Shown piece by piece: positions 1 through 8,400 of a stretch of DNA of 9,238 nucleotides. The position numbers and the translations under genes are program-made. Each line of letters starts with the position of its first letter. The stretch's first letter is position 1. Origin of the DNA: Chitinophagaceae bacterium (lineage in GTDB: Bacteria > Bacteroidota > Bacteroidia > Chitinophagales > Chitinophagaceae); contig JAICHT010000135.1 in NCBI GenBank assembly GCA_025924755.1, positions 1 to 9,238 on the forward strand, written 5' to 3'. The notes under the pieces were generated by a model, which did no database searches, was not told the origin of the DNA, and saw nothing but the letters and a program-made list of their open reading frames with translations.

Positions 1-492
1 ATAATGCTGTTGCTCCGAGTATTCATCACTAATGCTGAAACCAAAAAAACCTGCTAAATGCAATGCAAAAAAAAGTGGACAGTTGGCCGTAATCGTATCG
101 CTGGCAGCATCCAAATGCAATAAACTGTCTTCCATAAAATAAAATAATTCGGCATTGGTTTCCGGTTCTTTCAAACACTTATTCAGCAGCTCAATCATAA
201 AAAGCGCTACGGAATTTTTACGTATATCTGTAAGAACGTGTTGATATAAATGCGCCCAATTGAATTCTTTTAGCCGTTGCAGATTTTTAAAATCGTTGTG
301 ATATACTACCAGGTCCAATATGGCTGCCGATTGAAACATATTGATTTTAGAAGCGCCTTTTTTTGATGCGGTCCGGATGCCGTTCACTATATAGGATTGC
401 AATCCTAATGCTTCTGTAAAAATGGAAACTACTATGCTGGTTTCGCCAAATTTTACATTACGTAATACAATACCTTTTGTTTTTTGAATCAT
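1..492 (-). CDS. recO: DNA repair protein RecO, 3' end cut off by window edge
   Basis: RecO is a cytoplasmic recombination mediator: with RecR (and RecF) it displaces SSB and loads RecA on single-stranded DNA during gap repair. The frame opens with ATG (complement of 490-492) and stays open for 164 codons to the window edge, so roughly 75 C-terminal residues of a typical 235-245-residue Bacteroidota RecO are missing. The N-terminus MIQKTKGIVLRNVKFGETS is the typical OB-fold start of RecO, followed by IFTEALGLQSYIVNGIRTA and the AAILDLVVYH segment seen in Bacteroidota members. The helical part begins near residue 85 (KNSVALFMIELLNKCLKE) and contains the FFALHLAGFFGFS segment. The zinc-binding cysteines that some RecO proteins carry would lie beyond the cut. 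The start is 26 bases after the porZ stop with no terminator visible, so co-transcription is likely. The identification rests on recalled family sequence features, with no search run. Confidence 0.93.
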   Translation of the reverse strand, partial: MIQKTKGIVLRNVKFGETSIVVSIFTEALGLQSYIVNGIRTASKKGASKINMFQSAAILDLVVYHNDFKNLQRLKEFNWAHLYQHVLTDIRKNSVALFMIELLNKCLKEPETNAELFYFMEDSLLHLDAASDTITANCPLFFALHLAGFFGFSISDEYSEQQHY

Positions 493-518
493 GGTTGCGC
501 AATGGGTTCTTACATAAA

Positions 519-2813
519 TTAATTGCTGATAAATACAATCTTACCTGCTATCTTTTGCTGTCCTTGTTCATCTATCATTAGTACAAGATAAATGCCACTG
601 GCTACTGGTTGACCTTTATAGTTTCTTCCGTTCCAAACGGCCTGGCCACCTAACGCTTTTGTTTGATAAACCAGGCGTCCATTTAATTCTGTGATCTTTA
701 CATAACTGTTTCCTGCCAGACCTTTTATGGCAATCGTGCCACCATAGCCCGGAGGAACCGGGTTGGGAAATATCAACACCGTACTGCTGTCCTGCGAAGC
801 TTCTGTAGCGGTGCTTCTATAAGAGCATATGCCGTTTATCGTAGCAAAAAAAACCTCGCCGGTAGTGCCATTTATGGCTATACTTTTTACATTGTTATTA
901 AGCAAAGGACTATTATCTTCTGTAAAATGTTGAAGTACCTGGTCTCCTTCGATATTTATCAGCCAGGCGCCGTTTTTAGTAGCAATCCATTTGCGGTCGG
1001 CACCATCTACTGCAATACTTTGCACCTGTTCTCCCTTAAATAAATAGTTGGCAAAGTTGCCTTGTTTTACCACAGGCAGCAGCGCTTCGCAGCCGGTGTT
1101 GCTAAAGGCTTCCTGGGGGCATTGAATAATACCTACGCCATCATCGGTACCTACCCATATAAAACCATTCTTATCTTTTGCGATGCTTAACACATTGTTG
1201 GAAGGTAAATTTCCATTGCCATTACCCGTTCTGTATAACCGCCAGCGATCGTCGCCGGTATCATCAATAGAACTTCCGCTATTAAAACAAATTAAACCAC
1301 CGCCTTTAGGTGATACGATCCATTTCTGATCAGCATCATCTATCACTATCTGTGCTACGGCATTTTCGGTTAGGCGATACGGTGAGGTGAACGATTGCCA
1401 GGTGCTGTCATTTTTACGAACATGTATATACTGGTCAGCGCCATAGTTGCAAATCCATAAATTATTTTCATGATCAAACGCCAGCCCTGATACACGATAG
1501 CTGGCAGGGTCACCCACCATAGGGCGGATAGGCGAATTTTGTTTGTAGATAGTGAAATGATCATTTACCTGGATGTGCAATAAGCCGCCGCCATACGATC
1601 CTGCCCACACCGATTCGTCTCTTGGGTCTGCCGCTACGGTAATAAAATCCAGCATACTATCCAATTGCGCATAATGGTACCGGTTATAGTTCGTCCATTC
1701 CCCATTAGAAAGCTTGTAAACACCACTGCCATTGTATAAATAGTTCCAGGCGGAGTTTACCGAACCTGCGGCTACATACAGTATGTTGTTATATACCGTC
1801 ATCTCGCCGGTAGCAATATCTTCAGGCGAATTAAGCTTGTACGATTCGGGTACGCCACCAGACCATTGCGACAAGCCGCCATACAGATCGGCTACCCAGT
1901 AATCTTCGTTTTGCCATATGGCTTTTTTAGGAAAAGAGATAATGCCGGGATATTGAATGGTATTGTTTATAGAGCCATCACTATTTAAAATTACCACCTT
2001 ACTATTGCCGCCGGCAGTGCGCTGGCAAACGGTTATTTTATCCTTAGAAGCATTGATAGAAATAACAGGCCAACCATCCGCAAAAAAAAGAAACCATTCC
2101 GTTCCGTTTTGTATCCACAAACTATCGTTCTGTACTGCAATTATTTTATTTTGAATATTGACAACTCCTTTGCATGCAGCTGCACCTAAACCTTTGCTGC
2201 CGGAAACATTTTGCCAGGCATTGTAATCGGCTGCGTTAGCATTTACCGACACTTTTTTTAAACCATCTTCTGTAGCAGCATATATGTAGTTGTTGTCTTT
2301 GGTAACCATATTGATCTTTACATAATCACCACTACTGCCTATAAACCACGAGTCTTTTACTTCATACTTTTCTGCATCCAGCACAATAATACCAATGCCT
2401 GTAGATAAGTAACACAACCGGTTATCGGCATATATATGATATATGGTTTTATCGCCGGCAATATTTTTTCTTTTAAGATCGGCAATGTTGTGCCGGCCGT
2501 TTTTTTCCAGTACATCTATATTGCTATTGGCATATGCAATGTAAAGCTTGTCGGAGGCTTCATCATATTGTATGGCAGTAACGCCTGCTTCACTTAAGCC
2601 GGAAACTTTGCTCATTCGTTCCACTTCTTTTGTGGCCATATCTACACTAAATACACTATAAGGCGTAGCTGCATAAACTTTCGTAGCGGAAGCGGTTACA
2701 TCTATGGCACTTTGATACGGCAATTCTTCGCGCCAGGAGTCTACTGGCTGGAGTCCCGTTTGTGCAGCGGCCCCGTAGTAAACAAAAAAGAAAACCAGCA
2801 ATAAGATTCTCAC
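519..2813 (-). CDS. porZ: PorZ-like type IX secretion system surface beta-propeller protein
   Basis: The 764-residue protein begins with a signal peptide (residues 1-18, hydrophobic core LLLVFFFVYY, likely cut after AAAQ). Two propeller regions follow, with blade-like repeats of the form 'WxxxxxGGLxxx': VWAGSYGGGLLHI at 402, LWICNYGADQYIHV at 452, KWIVSPKGGGLICF at 497, IWVGTDDGVGII at 552 and KWIATKNGAWLIN at 608. The C-terminus is a type A sorting domain (about 679-764: FPNPVPPG, VKITELNGRLVYQ, VASGIYLVLM). This domain order and length match PorZ of Porphyromonas gingivalis (about 776 residues), which sits with PorU, PorV and PorQ in the surface attachment complex and binds anionic LPS. The propeller motif resembles the 'two-component regulator propeller', but no membrane segment or histidine kinase follows. 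The start is GTG (complement of 2811-2813); it is the only start that preserves the signal peptide. A generic secreted propeller protein remains possible. Confidence 0.82.
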   Translation of the reverse strand: MRILLLVFFFVYYGAAAQTGLQPVDSWREELPYQSAIDVTASATKVYAATPYSVFSVDMATKEVERMSKVSGLSEAGVTAIQYDEASDKLYIAYANSNIDVLEKNGRHNIADLKRKNIAGDKTIYHIYADNRLCYLSTGIGIIVLDAEKYEVKDSWFIGSSGDYVKINMVTKDNNYIYAATEDGLKKVSVNANAADYNAWQNVSGSKGLGAAACKGVVNIQNKIIAVQNDSLWIQNGTEWFLFFADGWPVISINASKDKITVCQRTAGGNSKVVILNSDGSINNTIQYPGIISFPKKAIWQNEDYWVADLYGGLSQWSGGVPESYKLNSPEDIATGEMTVYNNILYVAAGSVNSAWNYLYNGSGVYKLSNGEWTNYNRYHYAQLDSMLDFITVAADPRDESVWAGSYGGGLLHIQVNDHFTIYKQNSPIRPMVGDPASYRVSGLAFDHENNLWICNYGADQYIHVRKNDSTWQSFTSPYRLTENAVAQIVIDDADQKWIVSPKGGGLICFNSGSSIDDTGDDRWRLYRTGNGNGNLPSNNVLSIAKDKNGFIWVGTDDGVGIIQCPQEAFSNTGCEALLPVVKQGNFANYLFKGEQVQSIAVDGADRKWIATKNGAWLINIEGDQVLQHFTEDNSPLLNNNVKSIAINGTTGEVFFATINGICSYRSTATEASQDSSTVLIFPNPVPPGYGGTIAIKGLAGNSYVKITELNGRLVYQTKALGGQAVWNGRNYKGQPVASGIYLVLMIDEQGQQKIAGKIVFISN

Positions 2814-2914
2814 CTGTCAAATTTATCAAACCCTATGTAAAGTATGCGTTATAAATATGGTGGTATATCGCAATGCCAATTAATGCTTTTCTTTGCCACT
2901 CAAGTCTGTTTTGT
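2814..2914. promoter_or_regulatory. Divergent spacer between porZ and the RND gene
   Basis: About 100 bases lie between two genes transcribed away from each other, so both promoters should be here or just inside the coding ends. On the minus strand TAAATTTG (complement of 2818-2825) fits the Bacteroidota -7 consensus TAnnTTTG exactly, but it lies only 4 bases before the porZ GTG and has no clear TTG-type -33 box at normal spacing. On the plus strand TAAATATG (2852-2859) differs by one base from the consensus and also lacks a good -33 box. No Shine-Dalgarno sequence is seen for either gene, which is normal for this phylum. That promoters are here is inferred mostly from gene layout. Confidence 0.35.
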
Positions 2915-5230
2915 ATGTGGAAGATTTTAGGCGAACGCATTTTACAATACCGGTTTTTGTTGTTAGCACTTTTGCTGGCGCTTACTGTTTTTTTTGGATG
3001 GGAAGCCAGCAAAGTAAAATTGAGTTATGAGTTCTCCAAATCTATCCCTACCGATAACCCCAAGTATATTGCCTACCAGCAATTCAGAGAAAAATTTGGC
3101 GATGATGGCAATCTTTTGGTAATAGGAGTGCAAACGCCCAGGCTTTTTCAGCAGGATATATTTAATGATTATGCAGTGCTGCAACGTTCCTTAAAAGGCG
3201 TCAGTGGCGTTAACGATGTGATAGCCGTACCGTCAGCCGTTAATCTTATAAAAAATGAGGAAACGGAAAAGCTTCAGGCAACCGCTATCTTTCCGAAAGG
3301 ACCATTAACCCAACCGCAAATTGATAGCAGCAAAACCGTTTTTTTTAATCTTCCTTTTTATAAAGGTCTGTTATATAACGGCCAAACGGATGCCTGGCTG
3401 ATGGGTGTATATGTAGATGCGGCAGTAATGAATTCTGCAAAAAGGACAGCTTTGGTGGATAGCATCACGCATTTTGCTGAAGCCTTTGGTGCCAGGCATC
3501 AGCTAAGTATTCACCTAAGCGGCCTGCCTTTGATACGCACCGTGCTGGCTACCCGCATACAAAAAGAAATGAAGTGGTTTACGTTTGCTTCTCTTTTATT
3601 GTCTGCCATTATTTTACTCTTATTTTTCCGTTCCATTAGCGCTACTTTGCTTTCACTGGCAGTAGTAATTACCGGCGTAATATGGAGCTTTGGTATTTTA
3701 CAATTGGCCGGTTTTAAAATTACGTTGCTTACTGCGCTGATACCGCCGCTGATAGTGGTTATTGGCATTCCTAACTGCATCTACTTTTTAAATAAATACC
3801 ATACTACTTTTAAACAAACCGGCGATAAGAAAAAAGCTATTGTGCAGATGATCGCCAAGATGGGCGTAGTAACTTTATTTTGCAATATTGCCGCTGCTAT
3901 CGGTTTTGCCGTTTTTGCCCTAACGCGAAGCGCTATTTTAAAAGAGTTTGGCATAGTGGCAGGCATTAGTATTCTGCTGTTGTTTTTTATATCGTTGATA
4001 TTAATACCAGTGGTGGTAAATGCAATGGCAGCTCCAAAACTGCAGCATACAAAATATTTAGAAAACGTATGGCTGCAACGCTGGCTGGATAAATTGGAAT
4101 ATTGGTCGCTGCACCATCGCACACTTATTTTTGCTATTACATTTATCGTATTGCTCTTTTCTGTGGCCGGAATGTTCCGGTTAAAAAGCGTAGGATATAT
4201 TGTAGACGATTTGCCAAAGACGGATAAAATCTATACTGATTTAAAGTTTTTTGAAACCAACTTTAAAGGTGTGATGCCATTGGAAATATTGGTAGATACT
4301 AAAAAGAAATATGGAGTATCCAGGAACCTGGAAAATTTGCTAAAAATCGATTCGCTTTCGCAATACCTTGCCTCTAAGCCTTTTATAGGCAAACCATTAA
4401 GTATTGCTGCAGGATTAAAATTTGCCAAGCAGGCTTTTTTTGAAGGCGATAGTACCAACTATACGATGCCTTCCGCTTATGATCTGCCAGCGTTGGCTCA
4501 ATATCTTTCCATGCGTAGCACGGGCACCTCAAATAATAATTCTTTTACAAAACTGGTAGGGTCTTTTATGGATAGCAGCCGGCAAACAGCCCGCATCAGC
4601 GTAAGTATGCAAGATGTAGGCAGTGCACGGCTTCCGCTCATATTAGACAGTATTCAAACAAAAGCCAATGCGCTGTTTGATAAAGACAAATACAACGTAC
4701 AACTCACCGGCACCAGCGTTACTTTTTTAGAGGGTAGCCGCTATATTATAAATGGATTAAAAGAAAGTGTGTTCTGGGCTTTTATATTGATTGCGTTGTG
4801 CATGCTTTATTTATTTAAATCCTTTCGCATTTTGTTGTGTTCATTAATACCCAATATGATTCCGCTGGCCATTACTGCCGGTGTAATGGGCTGGGCTGGT
4901 GTGCCGCTGAAACCCTCGACCGTATTGATTTTTAGCGTAGCCCTGGGTATTGCTATTGATATCACGATCCGGTTTTTAGTGAACTATAAACAAGAGTTGA
5001 AAGGGGGAACGCATACCTCCCAGGAAACGATTATTCAAACCATTCATTCTACCGGTATCAGCATCATGTATACTTCTATTGTATTGATAGCAGGGTTCAT
5101 CATTTTTTGCTTTAGCAGTTTTGGTGGTACGCAGGCTTTGGGTTGGCTTACATCACTTACATTGGTTACCGCTACTCTGGCTAATTTGATTTTTCTGCCA
5201 GCCCTGTTGATGGTTTTTTTAAAGAAATAA
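2915..5230 (+). CDS. RND superfamily (MMPL/HAE3-like) inner-membrane transporter
   Basis: A polytopic inner-membrane protein with the duplicated RND plan. Residues are numbered from the upstream ATG at 2873. TM1 is at 27-44, a periplasmic domain at about 45-234, TM2-6 at 235-382 (sterol-sensing-domain-like), TM7 at 417-436, a second periplasmic domain at 437-630, and TM8-12 at 631-782. The conserved N-terminal stretch after TM1 (LSYEFSKSIPTDNPKY) is typical of Bacteroidota members. RND proteins use proton flow to move hydrophobic or amphiphilic molecules; the substrate here is unknown. TM10 holds an acidic residue (LGIAIDITIRF, D696), but the matching TM4 stretch reads VIGIPNCIYFLNKY with no acid. 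I prefer the ATG at 2915 (771 residues, MWKILGERILQYRF), because the extra 14 residues from the ATG at 2873 look unlike a membrane-protein N-terminus. No adaptor or TolC-like gene is adjacent, so this is not a standard tripartite efflux operon. Confidence 0.87.
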   Translation: MWKILGERILQYRFLLLALLLALTVFFGWEASKVKLSYEFSKSIPTDNPKYIAYQQFREKFGDDGNLLVIGVQTPRLFQQDIFNDYAVLQRSLKGVSGVNDVIAVPSAVNLIKNEETEKLQATAIFPKGPLTQPQIDSSKTVFFNLPFYKGLLYNGQTDAWLMGVYVDAAVMNSAKRTALVDSITHFAEAFGARHQLSIHLSGLPLIRTVLATRIQKEMKWFTFASLLLSAIILLLFFRSISATLLSLAVVITGVIWSFGILQLAGFKITLLTALIPPLIVVIGIPNCIYFLNKYHTTFKQTGDKKKAIVQMIAKMGVVTLFCNIAAAIGFAVFALTRSAILKEFGIVAGISILLLFFISLILIPVVVNAMAAPKLQHTKYLENVWLQRWLDKLEYWSLHHRTLIFAITFIVLLFSVAGMFRLKSVGYIVDDLPKTDKIYTDLKFFETNFKGVMPLEILVDTKKKYGVSRNLENLLKIDSLSQYLASKPFIGKPLSIAAGLKFAKQAFFEGDSTNYTMPSAYDLPALAQYLSMRSTGTSNNNSFTKLVGSFMDSSRQTARISVSMQDVGSARLPLILDSIQTKANALFDKDKYNVQLTGTSVTFLEGSRYIINGLKESVFWAFILIALCMLYLFKSFRILLCSLIPNMIPLAITAGVMGWAGVPLKPSTVLIFSVALGIAIDITIRFLVNYKQELKGGTHTSQETIIQTIHSTGISIMYTSIVLIAGFIIFCFSSFGGTQALGWLTSLTLVTATLANLIFLPALLMVFLKK

Positions 5231-5311
5231 GGGGTTATCCGACAAATTCATTAAACAAAAAAGCAGTATAAAAGACGAATTTGCCTTAAAGAATTTATTT
5301 AAAATTAATTT

Positions 5312-5342
5312 TTAGTTTTATTTCACATTTCTTATATATTCG
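5312..5342 (+). promoter_or_regulatory. Weak candidate Bacteroidota-type promoter for susC/susD
   Basis: TATATTCG at 5335-5342 differs by one base from the Bacteroidota -7 consensus TAnnTTTG and is the best match in the 251-base spacer. A TTAG at 5312-5315, 19 bases upstream, sits at the usual distance for the -33 box (consensus TTTG or TTG). Transcription would start near 5347-5350 and give a leader of about 130 bases that includes the downstream hairpin. The match is imperfect in an AT-rich region, so chance is a real alternative. Confidence 0.25.
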
Positions 5343-5425
5343 CACTGCTAATAAAAATGGGTACTCAATCGCTATTACAAAGTGGTTGATCAATTAGTCA
5401 AAAAATATTTTATTTAAACGATTGT

Positions 5426-5465
5426 ACAAGTGTTCTCTTAAAAGATCACACTTGTTATTTTTTAT
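5426..5465 (+). promoter_or_regulatory. Inverted repeat with T-run in the susC leader (attenuator or operator candidate)
   Basis: ACAAGTGT (5426-5433) and ACACTTGT (5448-5455) are perfect inverted copies separated by 14 bases. The inner bases can add TCT/AGA around a TAAA loop after a 2x2 internal loop. TATTTTTTAT (5456-5465) follows directly, so the plus-strand RNA resembles an intrinsic terminator ending 16 bases before the SusC ATG. The stem is only 3/8 GC and so weak for a terminator. The half-site centres are 22 bp apart, about two DNA turns, which would also fit a dimeric repressor or activator site. The repeat is seen directly; the function is inferred. Confidence 0.4.
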
Positions 5466-5481
5466 CAATTCGAATTAAAAC

Positions 5482-8400
5482 ATGAGAAAAACGCTACTCC
5501 TCGTGCTGGGCGTGCTATTGACTTGTATGCAACTCCTGGCTCAAAACCGGACCGTGACCGGGAAAATTACAGATGAAACCGGTAAGCCGGTTGCTAATTC
5601 TTCTGTTATTGTAAAGGGAACAAGAAATGGTACCACCACTGCTTCTGACGGTTCTTTTTCAGTAACGGTACCTGAAAAATCCAATACAATAGTGGTTTCG
5701 AGCGTGGGTTATGCTTCGCAGGAAATTAATGTGGGCAACCGTACAGATGTTGCTGTGCAGCTCAAGGGAGCACAAAACAGTTTGCAGGAAGTGGTGGTTA
5801 CTGCATACGGTACACAAAGAAGGGTAAACCTTACTTCTTCTCAAACCCGTGTGGGCGGTGCAAACTTTGAAGATGTGCCGCTTTCATCTGCCGATCAAAT
5901 GTTACAAGGTAAAGCAGCCGGGGTTCAATCTTCTGCATTTTCCGGCCAGCCGGGTGCTAACCAGCAGGTGCGTATTCGTGGTGTAGGTTCTGTTACTGCC
6001 AGCTCTCAGCCGCTATATGTAGTGGATGGCGTTCAAATTAACGCAGGCGATTTAAGCCGCTCTAATACTACATCGAATGCCTTGGCTGGATTAAACCCTA
6101 ATGACATTGATAATGTTACCGTTTTAAAAGATGCTTCTGCAACCGCCTTATATGGTGCAAGAGGTTCTAATGGTGTTATTATTATTACTACAAAAAAAGG
6201 TCGTTCCGGTAAAACACAGTTTCGCTTAGATACAGAAGTGGGCAGCACTACTTATGCTACTTTCCCTGATGCCGGTAAGCCGCTGGACGCTGCTGACTGG
6301 CTGGCTTTGGCAAGAGAAGGATATATCAATGCAGGCTATACTGCTGATCAGGCAGATGCAAAGCTGAAAAATTATGGAGCCGGCACTACTAATAATACGG
6401 ATTGGTTAAACCTGCTTACCCGCACCGGAACGCAACAGCAATATAATTTATCTGCCAGCGGTGGCGATGCTAAAACAACCTTTTATATTTCAGGAAGCTA
6501 CTTTCAGCAACAGGCGCCGGTAGTAGGTTCTGATATGAAGCGGTATACCGGTAATATTAATATAAGACACCAGGCAAGCAATAGATTGTCGTTTCAGTTT
6601 GGTATGCAAAGCTCGTACGATAAAATAAATGTGCCTTTGGGTAACAACGCCTATTTTTCTAACCCGGTATTAGGTATCTGGTTTTTACGGCCTGTTCAAC
6701 ATCCATATAACGCAGACGGAACATTAAATATCAGCCGGGCTTCCAATACCGACTTCCCTAATATTCCGAACCCGCTGTATATCATACAGAACAACATTTA
6801 TCAAACAAGGCAGATTCAGGCCAGGCCTAACCTGACTACAGAATTTACGATTCTCAAGGGTTTAAAATATACCAATAAGTCGGCACTAGATTTTAATGAT
6901 ATAGAAGAAATGGATTATTATAATCCAAACCACGGCGATGGATTAACATTAAATGGCTACGGAGCTAATTATTATACCCGTTATGCACTGCTGGATGAAA
7001 TTAACCAGTTGGATTATCATGTAGATGCACTGAATAATAATTTTCATATTGATGCCAAAGCCTTGCACGAAGCCATATCGAGCAACGAATATGTGATTGA
7101 CGCAGAGGCTAACAATTATCCAAACGATAAGTCGCCTTACTCTATAAATGCTGCTACTGTTACCAATGGTAAGGGCGGAGCTTATGAATATACATTTCAA
7201 AGCTATGTAGGCCAATTGGTGCTGAACTATCAAAACAAATATGTGTTATCCGGCTCATTCCGGAGAGATGGTTCCTCCAGGTTTGGTGCTAATAAAAAGT
7301 ATGGTAATTTCCCTTCTATTGGCTTTTCATGGAATGCTTCCCAGGAGAAATTTTTATCGAATATTCCGCATGTGTCTTTGTTAAAGTTAAGAGCTTCTTA
7401 CGGCTCAACCGGTAATGCAGAAATTGGTAATTACCAATCTGTAGCCACCCAGGCCTCCGGTTACAACTACAATGGCCAGCCGGGTATTGCTTTTGGTAAT
7501 GTAGGAAACGCTGATTTAACCTGGGAGAAAACAAACCAGTTTGATGCAGGTATTGATATAGGATTGTTTAACAACAGGGTAAATATCACTGCTGATTATT
7601 ACGACCGCAGAACCTCTAATATGCTTTTTAATATACCGCTGCCATTAGAGCTGGGTGGTCCAAGCCCATCTGGATTAGGTGTTGGTGGAACCCAGATTTA
7701 CAATTATGGGGCTATGTATAATAAAGGTATCGAACTGGCTATTGATGCCACTCCTGTACAGACAAAGAATTTTAACTGGAACCTGAATTTTAATTTCACC
7801 CATAATAAAAACAGGATTACCTCTTTATTTGGAGGCAACGATGTAGCTAATGGTAATTTTAACCTAAGGGAAGGTTATGACGTACAAAGCTTTTACACCC
7901 GCTTATGGGCTGGTGTAGATCCGGCAAACGGCAACCCGCTTTGGTACACCGATGCTACCAAATCTCAAACTACTTCTTCTTATCCTGCTGCTTCTGCAAG
8001 GGTTATGTATGGAAGTGCATCGCCTAAATACTATGGTGGCTTTACAAATACTTTGTCATTCAAAGGATTTTCATTGTCTGCAGAACTATATTATAATTAT
8101 GGTAACTTAATAAGAGATACCTGGGCTACTTACTTAACGGATGGTCAGTATGCATTATCATATGGTAAATATGCCGTGAACTTACAGCGCTGGCAAAATC
8201 CCGGTGATGTAACAAATGTGCCTAAATATGTATATGGAACTGGTAACAGTTCTAACAGCTTCTCCACTAGGTTTTTGTATAAAGGCGATTACATCCGCTT
8301 ACGTAATTTAACCGTAGGATACCAGGTACCATCATCTGTTATGAATCACCTGCATTTTAGTTCATTACGTTTCTATGTAAGAGGTACCAATCTTTGGACA

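Larger units (their letters stand above)
5231..5481. other. AT-rich intergenic region upstream of the susC-like gene
   Basis: There are 251 bases without a credible gene between the RND stop and the SusC start. The region is very AT-rich and contains a 12-base AT palindrome (5301-5312), a weak candidate promoter (5312-5342), two 8-base palindromes (TTGATCAA at 5386-5393 and TTGTACAA at 5422-5429) and a hairpin with a T-run (5426-5465). No strong intrinsic terminator follows the RND gene. Since the SusC/SusD pair begins a separate functional unit, its promoter and leader most likely lie here. Confidence 0.7.

Noticed and set aside
67..74. Run of eight A's (T's in the recO sense), considered as a possible frameshift
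   Set aside because: The RecO reading frame and its family-like sequence continue unbroken on both sides of the run.
519..2813. The porZ-like protein considered as a hybrid two-component sensor because of its propeller blades
   Set aside because: No membrane segment, histidine kinase or response regulator follows the propellers; the protein ends in a type A sorting domain.
2873..2914. Upstream ATG as the true start of the RND gene
   Set aside because: The 14 added residues (MPINAFLCHSSLFC) do not look like a natural lead into TM1, while MWKILGERILQYRF at 2915 does. It remains possible without experimental data.
3781..4122. Antisense open frame of 113 codons inside the RND gene
   Set aside because: It lies wholly within a clearly coding frame on the other strand, and its translation shows no domain-like pattern.
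5243..5283. Inverted repeat CAAATTC / GAATTTG after the RND gene, considered as its terminator
   Set aside because: The stem is only 7 bp and AT-rich, the loop is 27 bases, and no T-run follows; chance is the better explanation.
5301..5312. Perfect 12-base palindrome AAAATTAATTTT
   Set aside because: It is made only of A and T in a very AT-rich spacer, where such palindromes are expected by chance.
6949..7233. Antisense open frame of 94 codons inside the SusC gene
   Set aside because: It overlaps the conserved barrel-coding frame, and its translation looks like the by-product of the opposite strand's codon pattern.
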